Below, in pieces: positions 1 through 8,782 of a stretch of 64,000 nucleotides of DNA. The stretch comes from Streptomyces exfoliatus. GTDB lineage: Bacteria > Actinomycetota > Actinomycetes > Streptomycetales > Streptomycetaceae. The stretch spans positions 101,802 to 165,801 of the forward strand of contig NZ_JNZP01000016.1 of the NCBI RefSeq assembly GCF_000725545.1. Reading direction: 5' to 3'. Position 1 is the stretch's first letter; the number at the start of each line of letters is the position of its first letter. The translations under genes were made by a program, and so were the position numbers. The notes beneath the pieces are model-generated. The model searched no databases. It had not been told where the DNA came from and worked only from the letters and a program-made list of their open reading frames with translations.

Positions 1-518
1 ACATCGTCGTGGTCGGCGGCGGCGACACCGCCATGGAGGAGGCCACCTTCCTCACCCGCTTCGCCAGGTCGGTCACCGTCGTGCACCGCCGCTCCGCCCT
101 GCGCGCCTCCAAGGTCATGCAGAACCGCGCGTTCGCCGACGACAAGATCTCCTTCGCCTTCGACAGCGAGATCGCCGAGATCACGTCCGAGAACGGCCTG
201 CTCGGCGGCGTCGTCCTGCGCGACACCGTCACCGGCGAGAGCCGCCCGCTGGACGTCACCGGTCTGTTCATCGCCATCGGCCACGACCCGCGCACCGAAC
301 TCTTCACCGGCCAGATCGACCTGGACGACGAGGGCTACATCAAGGTCGAGGCGCCCTCCACCCGTACGAACGTCCCCGGCGTCTTCGCGGCGGGCGACGT
401 CGTCGACCACACCTACCGCCAGGCCATCACCGCCGCCGGCACCGGCGCGGCGGCGGCCCTGGACGCGGAGCGCTACCTCGCCACCGTCGCCGACAGGGCA
501 GAGGCCGCGAGGGTCTGA
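1..518 (+). CDS. trxB: Thioredoxin reductase, C-terminal part (5' end outside window)
   Basis: Flavoenzyme that passes electrons from NADPH to thioredoxin in the cytoplasm. The reading frame is open from base 3 and ends at TGA 516-518. It shows the NADPH-binding glycine motif GGGDTAMEEA near the left edge, VHRR, which contacts the NADPH 2'-phosphate in this family, and the closing FAD motif GVFAAGDVVDHTYRQAI. The redox-active CxxC pair normally lies just before the glycine motif and is therefore outside the window. About 171 residues are visible, roughly half of a typical protein of this family. A thioredoxin gene usually follows trxB in actinobacteria; here none does, and a decayed gene on the other strand comes next. 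Confidence 0.93.
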   Translation, partial: IVVVGGGDTAMEEATFLTRFARSVTVVHRRSALRASKVMQNRAFADDKISFAFDSEIAEITSENGLLGGVVLRDTVTGESRPLDVTGLFIAIGHDPRTELFTGQIDLDDEGYIKVEAPSTRTNVPGVFAAGDVVDHTYRQAITAAGTGAAAALDAERYLATVADRAEAARV

Positions 519-542
519 CCGCCTGGGTCAGGGGGTCCCGGG

Positions 543-700
543 TCACGGGGTCGGCGCCGGATTCCTGAGCACCTCCGTCAGGGCGGAGATGCTCTGGTCC
601 CCGTAGCCGGCCTCGACGGCCCGCTTAGCAGGTCATGGAAGGGCTTGACCCATTCCGTGTCGAGGTTCGCCTCCCTGCCGAGTTCCTCGGCTGGCGATGA
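543..700 (-). pseudogene. Remnant of NAD(P)-dependent imine-reductase-like dehydrogenase, C-terminus
   Basis: Two short minus-strand pieces in different frames join into a plausible C-terminus: AEELGREANLDTEWVKPFHD followed, after a shift near 624-628, by RAVEAGYGDQSISALTEVLR and stop TGA at 543-545. This resembles the helical C-terminal end of 6-phosphogluconate-dehydrogenase-like or imine-reductase-type NAD(P) oxidoreductases. Restoring one base near 626 (CTAAG to CTxAAG) puts both pieces in one frame. No Rossmann N-terminal half is present upstream, because the hydrolase gene begins at 842. So this is a truncated, frameshifted fossil. Family assignment is tentative; the frame break is seen directly. 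Confidence 0.5.
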
Positions 701-841
701 CGGCCGGATGTGGCCCTGACGCGACCCGACGCGGGGCCCTGTGTGCTGCCCCCAGCACCCTGCGGCCGGTTGCGCGGCCTCAGCAAATCCTCAGCATCCG
801 CGCGTGATCCTTCCCTGGACCGACCACCGTGGGAGTACCTC

Positions 842-2506
842 GTGATCACCGCCCCCACCCGCCGCCGTCAGGCCCTCCTCCTCGCCCTCGCCGTGCTCGG
901 CACCGCCTCCCTGGCGGCCTGCACGGCCGGCCCCGGCTCGGACGGAAACCGGCCGAGGTCCTCGGCCGTCCCGGCCGACCCCGCCGCCCGCCCCGACCTC
1001 GGACGCTTCTACGGCCAGAAGCTCACCTGGCGGCCCTGCGGCGCGTACCGGTGTGCCGCGCTCACCGTCCCCATGGACTACTCCCGCCCCGGCGACGGCA
1101 GGACGTTCGTGCTGCCGGTGGCGAAGGCGGTTACCGCCGCCCCGGGGAAGCGCGTCGGTTCGCTCGTCCTCAACCCCGGCGGCCCCGGGGAGCGCGGGGT
1201 GCGGCTGATCAAGGACGGCGTCGCCGACGACCTGGGGCGGGGCGTACGCGAACGGTTCGACGTCGTGTCCTTCGACCCGCGCGGGGTCGGGGAGAGCAAG
1301 CCGGCCCTGACCTGCCGCACCGAAGAGCCGACCGAGCGCGCCGAACCGACCGGCGGGGAGCCCCAGGGCACACCGCTCCATCCTCGAACGGACGCCGAAC
1401 GCGCCGACGTGCTCGCCGACGCGCGGACGACGGCCGCCGACTGCCGGAAGGCCAGTGGTGCGCTGCTGCCGCACGTCGGCACAGACGACGCGGCCCGGGA
1501 CCTGGACGTGCTGCGGGCGGCGCTCGGCGAGCGGAGGCTGACGTACGTCGGCTGGTCGTACGGCACCAGTCTGGGCACCTCGTACGCCGAGCAGTTCCCG
1601 CGCCGCGTACGGGCGATGGTCCTGGACGGGGCGGTCGACCCGTCCCTCGACTGGCGGCAGCGCATGCTCGGCCAGGCGACCGGGTTCCGGAAGGCGGTGG
1701 AGGAGTACGCCGAGTCCTGCGCCGCCACGATCGGCGCCGCGTGCCCCGGCGCGACGCTCGAGGAGATACGCGCGCTGATCGACCGGCTCCTCGAGCGGAC
1801 GCAGCGGGAACCGCTGGCGGTCGACGACTCCGCGTCCGGTCTCGACGCCGCGGGCCTCGTCTCCGCGCTGAGCCTGTCCATGTACACGCCGGAGGACCAG
1901 TGGGCGGACCTGTCCGAGGCCCTGCGCGCGGCGGACGACGGTGACGGGACGAGACTGGCGGGCCTGACGACGGGCGGGGAGGAGTCCCCTGACCCCGAAG
2001 CTGAGGCTGAGGCTGAGGTGGAGGCTGAGGGTGAGGCTGAGGGTGAGGCTGGATCCGAGGCAGGCTCCGAAGACGAGGCGGACGTCCCCGAGGACAACCG
2101 CGACGCCGCCCTCATCGCGATCAACTGCCTCGACGTCCCCCATCCGCATGACGCGCAGGCCTACTGGGATGCCCTGGCCCCCGCCGAGAAGGCCGCGGGC
2201 GTCTACGGCACGACCGGGGTGACGAACGAGCTGGTCTGCCGTGACTGGCCCACCGGTCGCGGGCGCCCGCACCGGGTGAGCGCCCCCGGGGTCCCGTCGG
2301 TCCTCGTCGTGGGCACGGCGGGCGACCCCGCGACCCCGTACGGGGAGGCGGTGAGCCTGGCGCGCCAGTTCCCCGACGGCATGCTGCTGACGTTCGACTC
2401 CACCGGTCACACCGGGTACGGCCGCAACGCCTGCGTCGACCGGCAGGTCGAGGAGTACCTGATCTCGCTCACGAGGGTCCGGCCGGGCACGACGTGCACG
2501 GCATGA
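842..2506 (+). CDS. Secreted alpha/beta-hydrolase lipoprotein, tripeptidyl aminopeptidase (TAP) type
   Basis: Predicted exported serine hydrolase of about 554 residues that would remove N-terminal peptides or hydrolyse related substrates outside the cell. GTG 842 is chosen because GGGAG lies 6 bases upstream and a lipoprotein signal follows at once: RRR, a hydrophobic stretch, then lipobox LAAC near residue 24. The nucleophile elbow GWSYGTS, Asp in GTAGDPATPYG and His in STGHTGYG give the catalytic triad, and the Asp and His lie in the TAP C-terminal domain. An acidic low-complexity insert of alternating Glu/Ala/Gly (about bases 1996-2090, built from GAGGCT-like hexamers) sits between the main fold and the C-terminal domain. 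It is probably a flexible, length-variable linker. The gene ends 43 bases before the convergent acyltransferase gene. Confidence 0.85.
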   Translation: MITAPTRRRQALLLALAVLGTASLAACTAGPGSDGNRPRSSAVPADPAARPDLGRFYGQKLTWRPCGAYRCAALTVPMDYSRPGDGRTFVLPVAKAVTAAPGKRVGSLVLNPGGPGERGVRLIKDGVADDLGRGVRERFDVVSFDPRGVGESKPALTCRTEEPTERAEPTGGEPQGTPLHPRTDAERADVLADARTTAADCRKASGALLPHVGTDDAARDLDVLRAALGERRLTYVGWSYGTSLGTSYAEQFPRRVRAMVLDGAVDPSLDWRQRMLGQATGFRKAVEEYAESCAATIGAACPGATLEEIRALIDRLLERTQREPLAVDDSASGLDAAGLVSALSLSMYTPEDQWADLSEALRAADDGDGTRLAGLTTGGEESPDPEAEAEAEVEAEGEAEGEAGSEAGSEDEADVPEDNRDAALIAINCLDVPHPHDAQAYWDALAPAEKAAGVYGTTGVTNELVCRDWPTGRGRPHRVSAPGVPSVLVVGTAGDPATPYGEAVSLARQFPDGMLLTFDSTGHTGYGRNACVDRQVEEYLISLTRVRPGTTCTA

Positions 2507-2549
2507 CGGCCGGGCTCCCGCCGTACACGAGGCCGTCAGGGCGTCATGA

Positions 2550-3977
2550 TCACGCGGTCAGGGTCATGAGGTCAGGGCTCTCCTGCAGGTCGTCAGGGTT
2601 CTCCGGCGGGTCGTCAGGGGTTTCCGGCGGGTCGAGAAGGTCCAGTTCGGCCGTGAGAGCGGCGGCCAGCGCGTCGAGGTCGGGGACGGCCTCGCCGTCG
2701 GCGACGAGGCCGATGTGGACCTGCCCGCCGTACGGGGACATGGCGACGGCGAGGGACTGGCCGCGGGCGAGCGGGGCCATGGGGAACAGCGCGCGGAGCG
2801 GGGCGCCGCCGAGGGAGAGCGCGGAACGGGGCAGCGGCACCTGGGTGACGAGCAGGTCGAAGAGGAGCCGGGCGGCGCCGGAGGCCAGCGGGGCGCCGAA
2901 ACGGTGGGCGAGCGGGTGCAGCCGGTCGGCGAGCAGGGCGACGGCACCGGCGCCCCGGAAGGGCCCGGCGGCCTTGTTGCGGTCCATACCGTGCCGGACG
3001 GAGGCAAGCCGCGCGGCCGGATCGGGCTCGGTGACGGGCAGGTCGACGAGGTAGCCGGAGAGGCTGTTGCCGGGGCCGGGCGGAGCGCCGGGGCGGCGGC
3101 GCGACACGGGGACCAGGGCCCGGGGGTCGGTCCCCGGGAGGGGGAGACCGCGTCCTTCGAACCAGCGGCGGAGGGCTCCGGCGACCACCGCGAGGAGGAC
3201 GTCGTTGGCGGTTCCGCCGGTGCCGCGGCGGACCCGGTGGACGCGGTCGAGGGACAGGGTCACGGTGGCGACGCGGCGGGTCCCGCTGGACTCGGCGGCG
3301 AGTGCGGTGTCCGGGCCGTCGAGGCGGCCGACGCGCAGGACGGAGGATCCGACCACGGAGGCGCCGACCTCGACGGCCCTGCCGAGATCGCCGAGCCGCT
3401 CCCTGGCGATGCCGAGGAGCCGTCCGGGACCGGGGAGCCAGGAACCCGGCGGTACGGGGCGGGGCCGGCGAGCGGGGCGGCGGCCCGCGGCGATCTCGTC
3501 GAAGATCCCGGCGCCGATGGCGACGGCCCGCATGCCGTCGGCGAGGGCGTGGTGGAGTTTGACGAGCACGGCGAAGGAGCCGTCCGGGGCGCCACTCAGC
3601 AGGTACATCTCCCACGGCGGAAGGCCGCGGGCGACCGGGCGCTCCATGAGCTCGGCGGCGAGCCGCGCGGTCTCTGCGGGGAAGTCGGCGCCGGGGAGGG
3701 TGATCTCGTGCACGTGGCGGTGCACGTCGAAGTCCGGGTCCGCGCTCCAGGCGGCGCCGCCGACGGGGAGGAGGACGTCGCGGACGCGCATCCGGAGCCG
3801 GGGGACGGCGGCGGCACGGCGGGCGAGCAGGTCCAGGAGGTCCAGGGGTTCCCGGCCGGGTGTTCCGTCCGGGGGGACGGGGCCGAAGTGGGCGAGCGCT
3901 CCGAGGTGCAGGGGGTGGGCGGTGGATTCCAGGTGCCAGAAGGCCAGGTCAAGCGGTGCCAGTAGCTCGCTGCTCAC
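2550..3977 (-). CDS. Wax ester synthase / diacylglycerol acyltransferase (WS/DGAT)
   Basis: Membrane-associated acyltransferase that esterifies diacylglycerol or fatty alcohols with acyl-CoA to make storage lipid. About 475 residues from GTG 3977, chosen because GAGG precedes it at suitable spacing and the product then begins VSSELLAPLDLAFWHLES, the usual start of the family; an open extension upstream to 4058 lacks this support. The active-site motif HHALADGM (HHxxxDG) lies near residue 140, and family motifs such as NDVLLAVVAGALR and GNSLSGYLVDLP follow. The C-terminus is an acidic, proline-rich tail of imperfect PPETPDDPPENPDD repeats. It is convergent with the hydrolase gene. Length fits the family. 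Substrate (wax ester or triacylglycerol) cannot be told. Confidence 0.88.
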   Translation of the reverse strand: MSSELLAPLDLAFWHLESTAHPLHLGALAHFGPVPPDGTPGREPLDLLDLLARRAAAVPRLRMRVRDVLLPVGGAAWSADPDFDVHRHVHEITLPGADFPAETARLAAELMERPVARGLPPWEMYLLSGAPDGSFAVLVKLHHALADGMRAVAIGAGIFDEIAAGRRPARRPRPVPPGSWLPGPGRLLGIARERLGDLGRAVEVGASVVGSSVLRVGRLDGPDTALAAESSGTRRVATVTLSLDRVHRVRRGTGGTANDVLLAVVAGALRRWFEGRGLPLPGTDPRALVPVSRRRPGAPPGPGNSLSGYLVDLPVTEPDPAARLASVRHGMDRNKAAGPFRGAGAVALLADRLHPLAHRFGAPLASGAARLLFDLLVTQVPLPRSALSLGGAPLRALFPMAPLARGQSLAVAMSPYGGQVHIGLVADGEAVPDLDALAAALTAELDLLDPPETPDDPPENPDDLQESPDLMTLTA

Positions 3978-4115
3978 GGGTGTGTCCTCACGTCCTGCGC
4001 GGAAGAGGCGATGGAGGCGGTGGAACGAAGTCAATCGCGTACCGACAGTTACGGTCAAGTACGATCAGTTCACGCTCAGTTAACATCGCCCACCCGCGGG
4101 CTCGGCCACGAGGGT

Positions 4116-4185
4116 GAGCTCCGGCTCGAAGAGCTCCGGCTCGAAGAGCTCCGGCTCGAAGAGTTCTGGTTCGCAGAGCTCCTGG
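4116..4185. repeat. 15-bp tandem repeat, about 4.7 units
   Basis: Three exact copies of GAGCTCCGGCTCGAA (4116-4130, 4131-4145, 4146-4160), one degenerate copy (4161-4175) and a partial copy to 4185. It lies just past the stop codon of the phosphatase gene that ends at 4196. On the minus strand one frame reads as Glu-Leu-Phe-Glu-Pro repeats. Copy number is a multiple of 5 codons, so it may be a relic of a coding tail or a variable spacer. Confidence 0.9.
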
Positions 4186-4195
4186 ATGGAGGATC

Positions 4196-6289
4196 TCAGT
4201 TCTCGACGGTGAACTCGCACCACACGCACTTGCCGCCGCCCCTCGACTCGACGCCCCACACGTCCGAGAGCTGGTCGACCAGGAAGAGACCCCGTCCGGA
4301 GACGCCCGCCTCCCCCGCCTCCCGGCGCCGGGGCAGGGCGCTGGACCGGTCCTCCACCTCCACCCGAAGCCGCCGTTCGGCCCCGCCGAGGACCCGCAGG
4401 GTCACGATCGCGCCGCCGTCCGTGTGCATCAGCGCGTTGGTCATCAGTTCGTCGGCGACCAGCTCGATCTCGTCCGCGCGTTCCCCGGCCCCCCAGGCCC
4501 GTACGGCCGCCCTGATCATGTGCCGGGCCGAGCTCAGCGCCTCCGGGTCGTTCTGGGCCACGTGCTGCCGGAACCGGCCGGCCCCCTGGGCGGCGGCCGC
4601 GCCCTGGCGGCGCAGCAGCAGGATCGCGACGTCGTCCTCGCCACCGCGGTCGGCGACGACGTCGCACAGAAGGTCGGCGAGCTCCTGGAGGTCGGCGGGT
4701 CCGCGCCGGACGAGGGCGGAGAGCCACTGGAGGCCCTCGTCGAGGTCGGCGCCGGGCTTCTCGACCAGACCGTCGGTGTAGAGCATCAGGGTCTGTCCTG
4801 GGTCCAGCTCCATGGTGGTCACCGGGTAGTCGAGCCGGCCGAACTCCGCGGAGAGGCCGAGCGGCAGCCCGCCCTCCACCGGCAGTCTGCGGCTGCGGCC
4901 GTCGGCCTCCCTGAGCAGCGGGTCGACGTGGCCGGCCCGTACCACCTGGACGACCCCGGTGGCGAGGTCGACCTCCGCGTAGGTGCAGGTCGCGAAGCGC
5001 TCGGTGTCCAGCTCGTGCAGGAAGACGGAGGCGCGGGCCATCACCGTGGCCGGGGTGTGGCCCTCGGCGGCGTACGCGCGCAGCACGATCCGCAGCTGGC
5101 CCATGACGGCCGCCGCGTGGGTGTCGTGCCCCTGTACGTCGCCGATGACCGCGCCGACCCGTCCTCCGGGCAGCGGGATGATGTCGTACCAGTCGCCGCC
5201 GATGTCCCGGCCGAGTCGGGCCGAGCGGTAGCGCACGGCGGTCTGGGCGCCGGGCACGTCGGGGATCCGGCGCGGCAGCATGGCCTGCTGGAGCCCCTCT
5301 GCGAGGTCGTGCTCCTGCTCGTAGAGCATGGCCCGCTGGAGGCTCTGGGCGATGCTGCTGCCGAGGGCGACGAGCAGGGTCCGCTCGTCCTCGCTGAATC
5401 CGGTCTTGTCGCTGTAGAGCAGGCCGAGGGCACCGATGGGCCGGGCCTGGGCGATGAGCGGCAGGTAGGCGGCGGCGGTGATGCCGAGCCCGCTGATGTG
5501 CGGCCAGAGGACCGGGAAGGAGTCGGCGAAGTCACGGGCCGAGTCGATGAACCGCGGGCGCAGGGTGCGGATCACCTCGCTCATCGGGTACGGCTCGTCC
5601 ACCCGGGTGAAACGGGTGCCCGGCACGAACGCGCCGTCCGGGCCCTCCGCGACGAGATGGATGCGGCCGGCTTCGAGGAGGCCCATGACGAGGCTGGCGG
5701 CGCCGAAGTGTTCGAGCGCGTGGGAGTCGTTGAGCAGGTCGATGACGTCCTGCACGGTCCGCGCGTACGCGAGGGCCGCCGTGGTGCCCTCGACGACGCC
5801 GGCCCGCTTGCGCCGACCTTCGTCGAGGCCGAGCCGGGCGGCGGACTCGGTGAGCTCGTGGGTGGCGTCGCGCAGGACGCCGACGATCCGCACCGGGCGG
5901 CCCGCGTCGTCGCGGTGGACGATGCCCTGGGTGTGGGTCCACTGGTGCCGGCCGTCGCGGCGGCGGATGCGGAAGTACGCGCCGTACTGCTCGCTGCCCT
6001 CCTTGAGGGCCTGGGCGACGAGGGTGTCGAGGCGGCGGCCCTCGTCCGGCAGGACCCGTGAGCCGAGGGACTCGGGGCGGCCGTCGTACTCCGCGCGGTC
6101 CATGTCGAAGACTTCGAGGGCGGCGTCGTCCATGACCATCGTGCCGGCGACGAGGTCCCAGTCGAAGCCGCCCATCCGGAAGGCGGATCCGTAGTCGGCC
6201 AGGATCCCGGCGCCCGCGTCCCGCCCCTCCGGCGCGCCGCGGAGCCGCTCGGCCGCCTCCCCGCCACCGCCCCCGCTGCCCGCGTTCAT
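4196..6289 (-). CDS. PAS-GAF-PP2C (SpoIIE-type) phosphatase with C-terminal HATPase domain
   Basis: Cytoplasmic regulatory protein of about 697 residues, likely a serine phosphatase acting on an anti-sigma-factor antagonist and coupled to an anti-sigma-like kinase domain. Order: PAS-like sensor (about 35-140, with a PAC-like stretch TQGIVHRDDAGRPVRIVG), GAF-like domain (165-325), PP2C/SpoIIE domain (345-545, with GGDWYDIIPLPGGRVG, IGDVQGHDTHAA and LMLYTDGLVE) and an HATPase_c domain (570-690, with VADELMTNALMHT and GRGLFLVDQLSDVWG). This multi-domain layout is common in Streptomyces. The ATG at 6289 has no strong ribosome site, so the true start could be slightly different. A 15-bp tandem repeat lies directly after the stop. 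Confidence 0.88.
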   Translation of the reverse strand: MNAGSGGGGGEAAERLRGAPEGRDAGAGILADYGSAFRMGGFDWDLVAGTMVMDDAALEVFDMDRAEYDGRPESLGSRVLPDEGRRLDTLVAQALKEGSEQYGAYFRIRRRDGRHQWTHTQGIVHRDDAGRPVRIVGVLRDATHELTESAARLGLDEGRRKRAGVVEGTTAALAYARTVQDVIDLLNDSHALEHFGAASLVMGLLEAGRIHLVAEGPDGAFVPGTRFTRVDEPYPMSEVIRTLRPRFIDSARDFADSFPVLWPHISGLGITAAAYLPLIAQARPIGALGLLYSDKTGFSEDERTLLVALGSSIAQSLQRAMLYEQEHDLAEGLQQAMLPRRIPDVPGAQTAVRYRSARLGRDIGGDWYDIIPLPGGRVGAVIGDVQGHDTHAAAVMGQLRIVLRAYAAEGHTPATVMARASVFLHELDTERFATCTYAEVDLATGVVQVVRAGHVDPLLREADGRSRRLPVEGGLPLGLSAEFGRLDYPVTTMELDPGQTLMLYTDGLVEKPGADLDEGLQWLSALVRRGPADLQELADLLCDVVADRGGEDDVAILLLRRQGAAAAQGAGRFRQHVAQNDPEALSSARHMIRAAVRAWGAGERADEIELVADELMTNALMHTDGGAIVTLRVLGGAERRLRVEVEDRSSALPRRREAGEAGVSGRGLFLVDQLSDVWGVESRGGGKCVWCEFTVEN

Positions 6290-6338
6290 GGGGCCACGCT
6301 AGGCGCAGCCCCGCCCGTGCGCACCATGAAGATCCGTT

Positions 6339-7655
6339 TCACCCTTCGAAGGTCTCCGGCTGTTCCGGGACCGGTCCGGCCGGGAAGAGCTCCTCGTCCG
6401 GCAGCTCGCCGTCCGGGACGGGGGGCTGCTCGCCCGGCGGCTCGGCGTTCGGGTCGCCGAAGGGGTCGGGGAAGGGCTCCGTACTCGGATCGGCGTACGG
6501 GTCGGCGTACGGGTCCGGGTACGGCTCCGTCTCGGGGTCCGGCTCCGCGTACGGGTCGTCGGGGTTCGGGTACGGGTCGGGATCGGCGTCCGGGCCGGGG
6601 TCCGTAGGGGTGGGTCCGGTGTCCGTGCCGCCGGTTGCGGAGGCGTCGGGGCTGACGGGGCTCTCCGGCACCGAGGGGACGGGGGGCGACGGGACCCGTG
6701 AGCCCGTGTCGGGGGAGGCGGGATCCGGGGACGCGGGCCGGTCGGGGGCGCTGGGGTCGGGCGTGCCGGCGTCGGTCAGGGCGCATTCGTCCGGGTCGCA
6801 GTCCGGTTCCACGGCGGGCTTGCGGTCCTTGTCGCCGTCGCTCCCGGTGAGCCGTTCGATCCAGCTGCGGTCCGCGGCGTTCACGATGACCAGGCTGGTG
6901 ACGACCGTGGTGGTCGGCCGGACGACGATCACCCGGTCGGGGTCGAAGTCGTCCCAGGGGTCGCCCTGGTGGACGCCGTCCGTGGTCGCGACCGGCGTGC
7001 GGAGCGGGTTGCCGCAGGCGCAGCGGACGCGGGGGGAGCCGTACTGGTCGACGAGGACCGCCGTACCGGTTTGGAGGACGGACTGGAAGGCGTTGGCCCG
7101 GCCCTCGCGGTAGCCGTGGTTGGTAACCCGTACGTCCGCGCGCAGGACGACCGGGGTCAGCCCGCGCAGCCAGTCGGCGACGTTGGTCTCGGGGATGCCG
7201 GCGGCCTCGGCGAAGGCCCGTGTCCTGTCCTGGTCGGCGGCGAGGAAGGAGACCTGTTGGTCGACGTCGCAGCTGCCCTCCGCGCGCGTGCCGCCGTACA
7301 GGCCGGGGGCGGAGCCGGTGACCTCGCGGGCGTGCTCGGCGGCGGGGTCGGGCTCGCGCTTCCGGGTCGGCGGCCCGGTCGTGCGGGCGGTGGATTCGGT
7401 GAAGGGGTCGGGGCCCTGGGCCGCGAACGGCTGCAGAAGGATGTCCTGGGCGTCGGCCGCGGCAGGCTGGGCGCCGCCACGCGACCCCTCCCAGGCCGAC
7501 GAGCAGCCCGCGAGCAGCAGGGAGGCGGCGAACGCCGCGAGCGCGGAGCGGGTCGCACCGCGCGGAATCGCGCGGGGGGCGGTGGAGGTCGCACGGCGTG
7601 GGGTCGCGTGGGGAGCGGTGGAAGTCCGCCGCGTCCGGCTGGGGGCTGAGCGCAC
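6339..7655 (-). CDS. DUF6777-type lipoprotein with proline/acid-rich C-terminus
   Basis: Predicted secreted lipoprotein of about 438 residues, function unknown. GTG 7655 is preferred because GGGAGA precedes it closely. An arginine/threonine-rich start then leads to a hydrophobic segment and lipobox LLAGC. The conserved core carries DPFTESTA, GLYGGTRAEGSCDV, FLAADQDRTRAFAEAAGI, VTNHGYREGRANAFQ and RCACGNPL, as I recall for the DUF6777 family. The last third is low complexity: Pro/Asp/Glu/Tyr repeats such as DPYADPYADP, encoded by short DNA repeats at about 6480-6600. This tail is probably an extended cell-wall-spanning stalk. It is divergent from yndJ across a 200-base gap that holds two palindromes. 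Confidence 0.75.
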   Translation of the reverse strand: MRSAPSRTRRTSTAPHATPRRATSTAPRAIPRGATRSALAAFAASLLLAGCSSAWEGSRGGAQPAAADAQDILLQPFAAQGPDPFTESTARTTGPPTRKREPDPAAEHAREVTGSAPGLYGGTRAEGSCDVDQQVSFLAADQDRTRAFAEAAGIPETNVADWLRGLTPVVLRADVRVTNHGYREGRANAFQSVLQTGTAVLVDQYGSPRVRCACGNPLRTPVATTDGVHQGDPWDDFDPDRVIVVRPTTTVVTSLVIVNAADRSWIERLTGSDGDKDRKPAVEPDCDPDECALTDAGTPDPSAPDRPASPDPASPDTGSRVPSPPVPSVPESPVSPDASATGGTDTGPTPTDPGPDADPDPYPNPDDPYAEPDPETEPYPDPYADPYADPSTEPFPDPFGDPNAEPPGEQPPVPDGELPDEELFPAGPVPEQPETFEG

Positions 7656-7784
7656 CTGGTTCTCCCGCTTTCTCTCCCCCGGGCCACGGCGCCCGGTTCC
7701 GGCCAGTCCCTCATGTCTGTCGCAGCCCGGGGGGCGCCGCAAGCGGAGGGCGGCCGACCGGGTCCCGCGTAGCCACCCCCGCGC

Positions 7785-7798
7785 TTGAACACGTTCAA
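7785..7798. promoter_or_regulatory. Palindromic operator candidate, distal copy
   Basis: TTGAACACGTTCAA, an inverted repeat with 6-base arms TTGAAC/GTTCAA and two central bases, flanked by C and G that extend the pairing. It lies 57 bases before yndJ, with its centre 41 bases from a second near-identical site. This form is typical of sites for TetR-like dimeric repressors. No regulator gene is adjacent. Confidence 0.6.
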
Positions 7799-7825
7799 GA
7801 AAGCCCCTAGGCTCCATCCCGTGAG

Positions 7826-7839
7826 TTGAACGCGTTCAA
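7826..7839. promoter_or_regulatory. Palindromic operator candidate, proximal copy
   Basis: TTGAACGCGTTCAA, a perfect 14-base palindrome ending 16 bases before the yndJ start codon, where bound protein would block transcription or initiation. It differs from the distal copy by one central base. Confidence 0.62.
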
Positions 7840-7855
7840 TCGGGGATGGTGGCAC

Positions 7856-8782
7856 ATGACCGCACTGTCGGTCCTGGTGGGATCGGTCGTCACGATCGGC
7901 ATGTTCTGGGTGGTGCCCACGGGCCTCGCGCTCCTCGACGGCCCCCGGCCGCCCGGGTGGGACCGGCTCCGCCGCGCCTGGCCGCTGTTCGCCGCCCCCG
8001 GGGCGCTCTCCCTCTGGCTGCCCCGCTCGGGACTCTCGACCACGCTCGCCGCCGTGTACGCCCTCGCCACGCTGGCCCTCGCGCTGCAGGCGCCCGCCCG
8101 GCTGTTCCTCACCCGCTCGCTCCGGCCGGGCGAGGTGGCCGTGCTCACCGCCCTGGCCGCGCCCTCCGTCGCCGGTGTCGCGCTCGTCGCCGAACGGGCC
8201 TCGTACCCGCTCCTCGGCTTCGACCTGGACATCCTGGCCCTGACCGTGCCGCACTTCCACTTCGCGGGCTTCGCCGCCGCCCTGGTCGCCGGACTCCTCT
8301 GCCGCGTCCACGACGCCCCCGCCGCCCGCTTCGCCGCGCTCAGCGTCCCGGCCGGCACCGCGCTCGTCCTGCTCGGCTACTTCGTCGACGACTGGGCCGA
8401 ACTCGCCGGGGCCGTCGTCCTGACGGCCGGCATGACGGCGGTCGCCGTCCTGACCCTGCGCGAGCGCCGTGCCGCGACGGCCGACCGCGTCACCCGCGGC
8501 CTGCTCGCCGTCTCGGCCCTCGTCCTCTTCGTCACCATGCTCCTCGCCCTGAGCTGGGCACTCGGCGAGGCGACCGGACTCCCCCACCTCGACCTCACCT
8601 GGACGGCCGCGACACATGGCCTGGGCAACGCCCTCGGCTTCACCGTCTGCGCGCTGCTCGCCCGCCGCCGCCTCGCGTCGGACCGCGCCGCGGCCCCCAC
8701 TCCGGCCCCCAGGCCGACTCCCGCGACCTCCGCACCGACTCCCGACCCCGCGGCCCACCCCCGAACGGAGCTTCCGGCATGA
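7856..8782 (+). CDS. yndJ: YndJ family membrane protein
   Basis: Polytopic membrane protein of about 308 residues; function unknown, sometimes called a transporter. Start ATG 7856 is chosen because the first hydrophobic helix (MTALSVLVGSVVTIGMFWVV) begins there. An upstream TTG at 7826 would place coding sequence inside the operator palindrome. Eight or so hydrophobic segments are visible, with the family stretch FDLDILALTVPHFHFAGFAA near the centre (about residue 125-145). The tail after residue 280 is Pro/Thr/Ala-rich and probably cytoplasmic. The stop overlaps the next start by 4 bases (ATGA), so the DUF1990 gene is translationally coupled. Regulation is probably through the two TTGAAC palindromes just upstream. 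Confidence 0.8.
   Translation: MTALSVLVGSVVTIGMFWVVPTGLALLDGPRPPGWDRLRRAWPLFAAPGALSLWLPRSGLSTTLAAVYALATLALALQAPARLFLTRSLRPGEVAVLTALAAPSVAGVALVAERASYPLLGFDLDILALTVPHFHFAGFAAALVAGLLCRVHDAPAARFAALSVPAGTALVLLGYFVDDWAELAGAVVLTAGMTAVAVLTLRERRAATADRVTRGLLAVSALVLFVTMLLALSWALGEATGLPHLDLTWTAATHGLGNALGFTVCALLARRRLASDRAAAPTPAPRPTPATSAPTPDPAAHPRTELPA

Noticed and set aside
1996..2090. Hexamer repeat in the TAP hydrolase gene as a separate genetic element
   Set aside because: It stays in frame as an acidic linker and is best treated as part of the gene.
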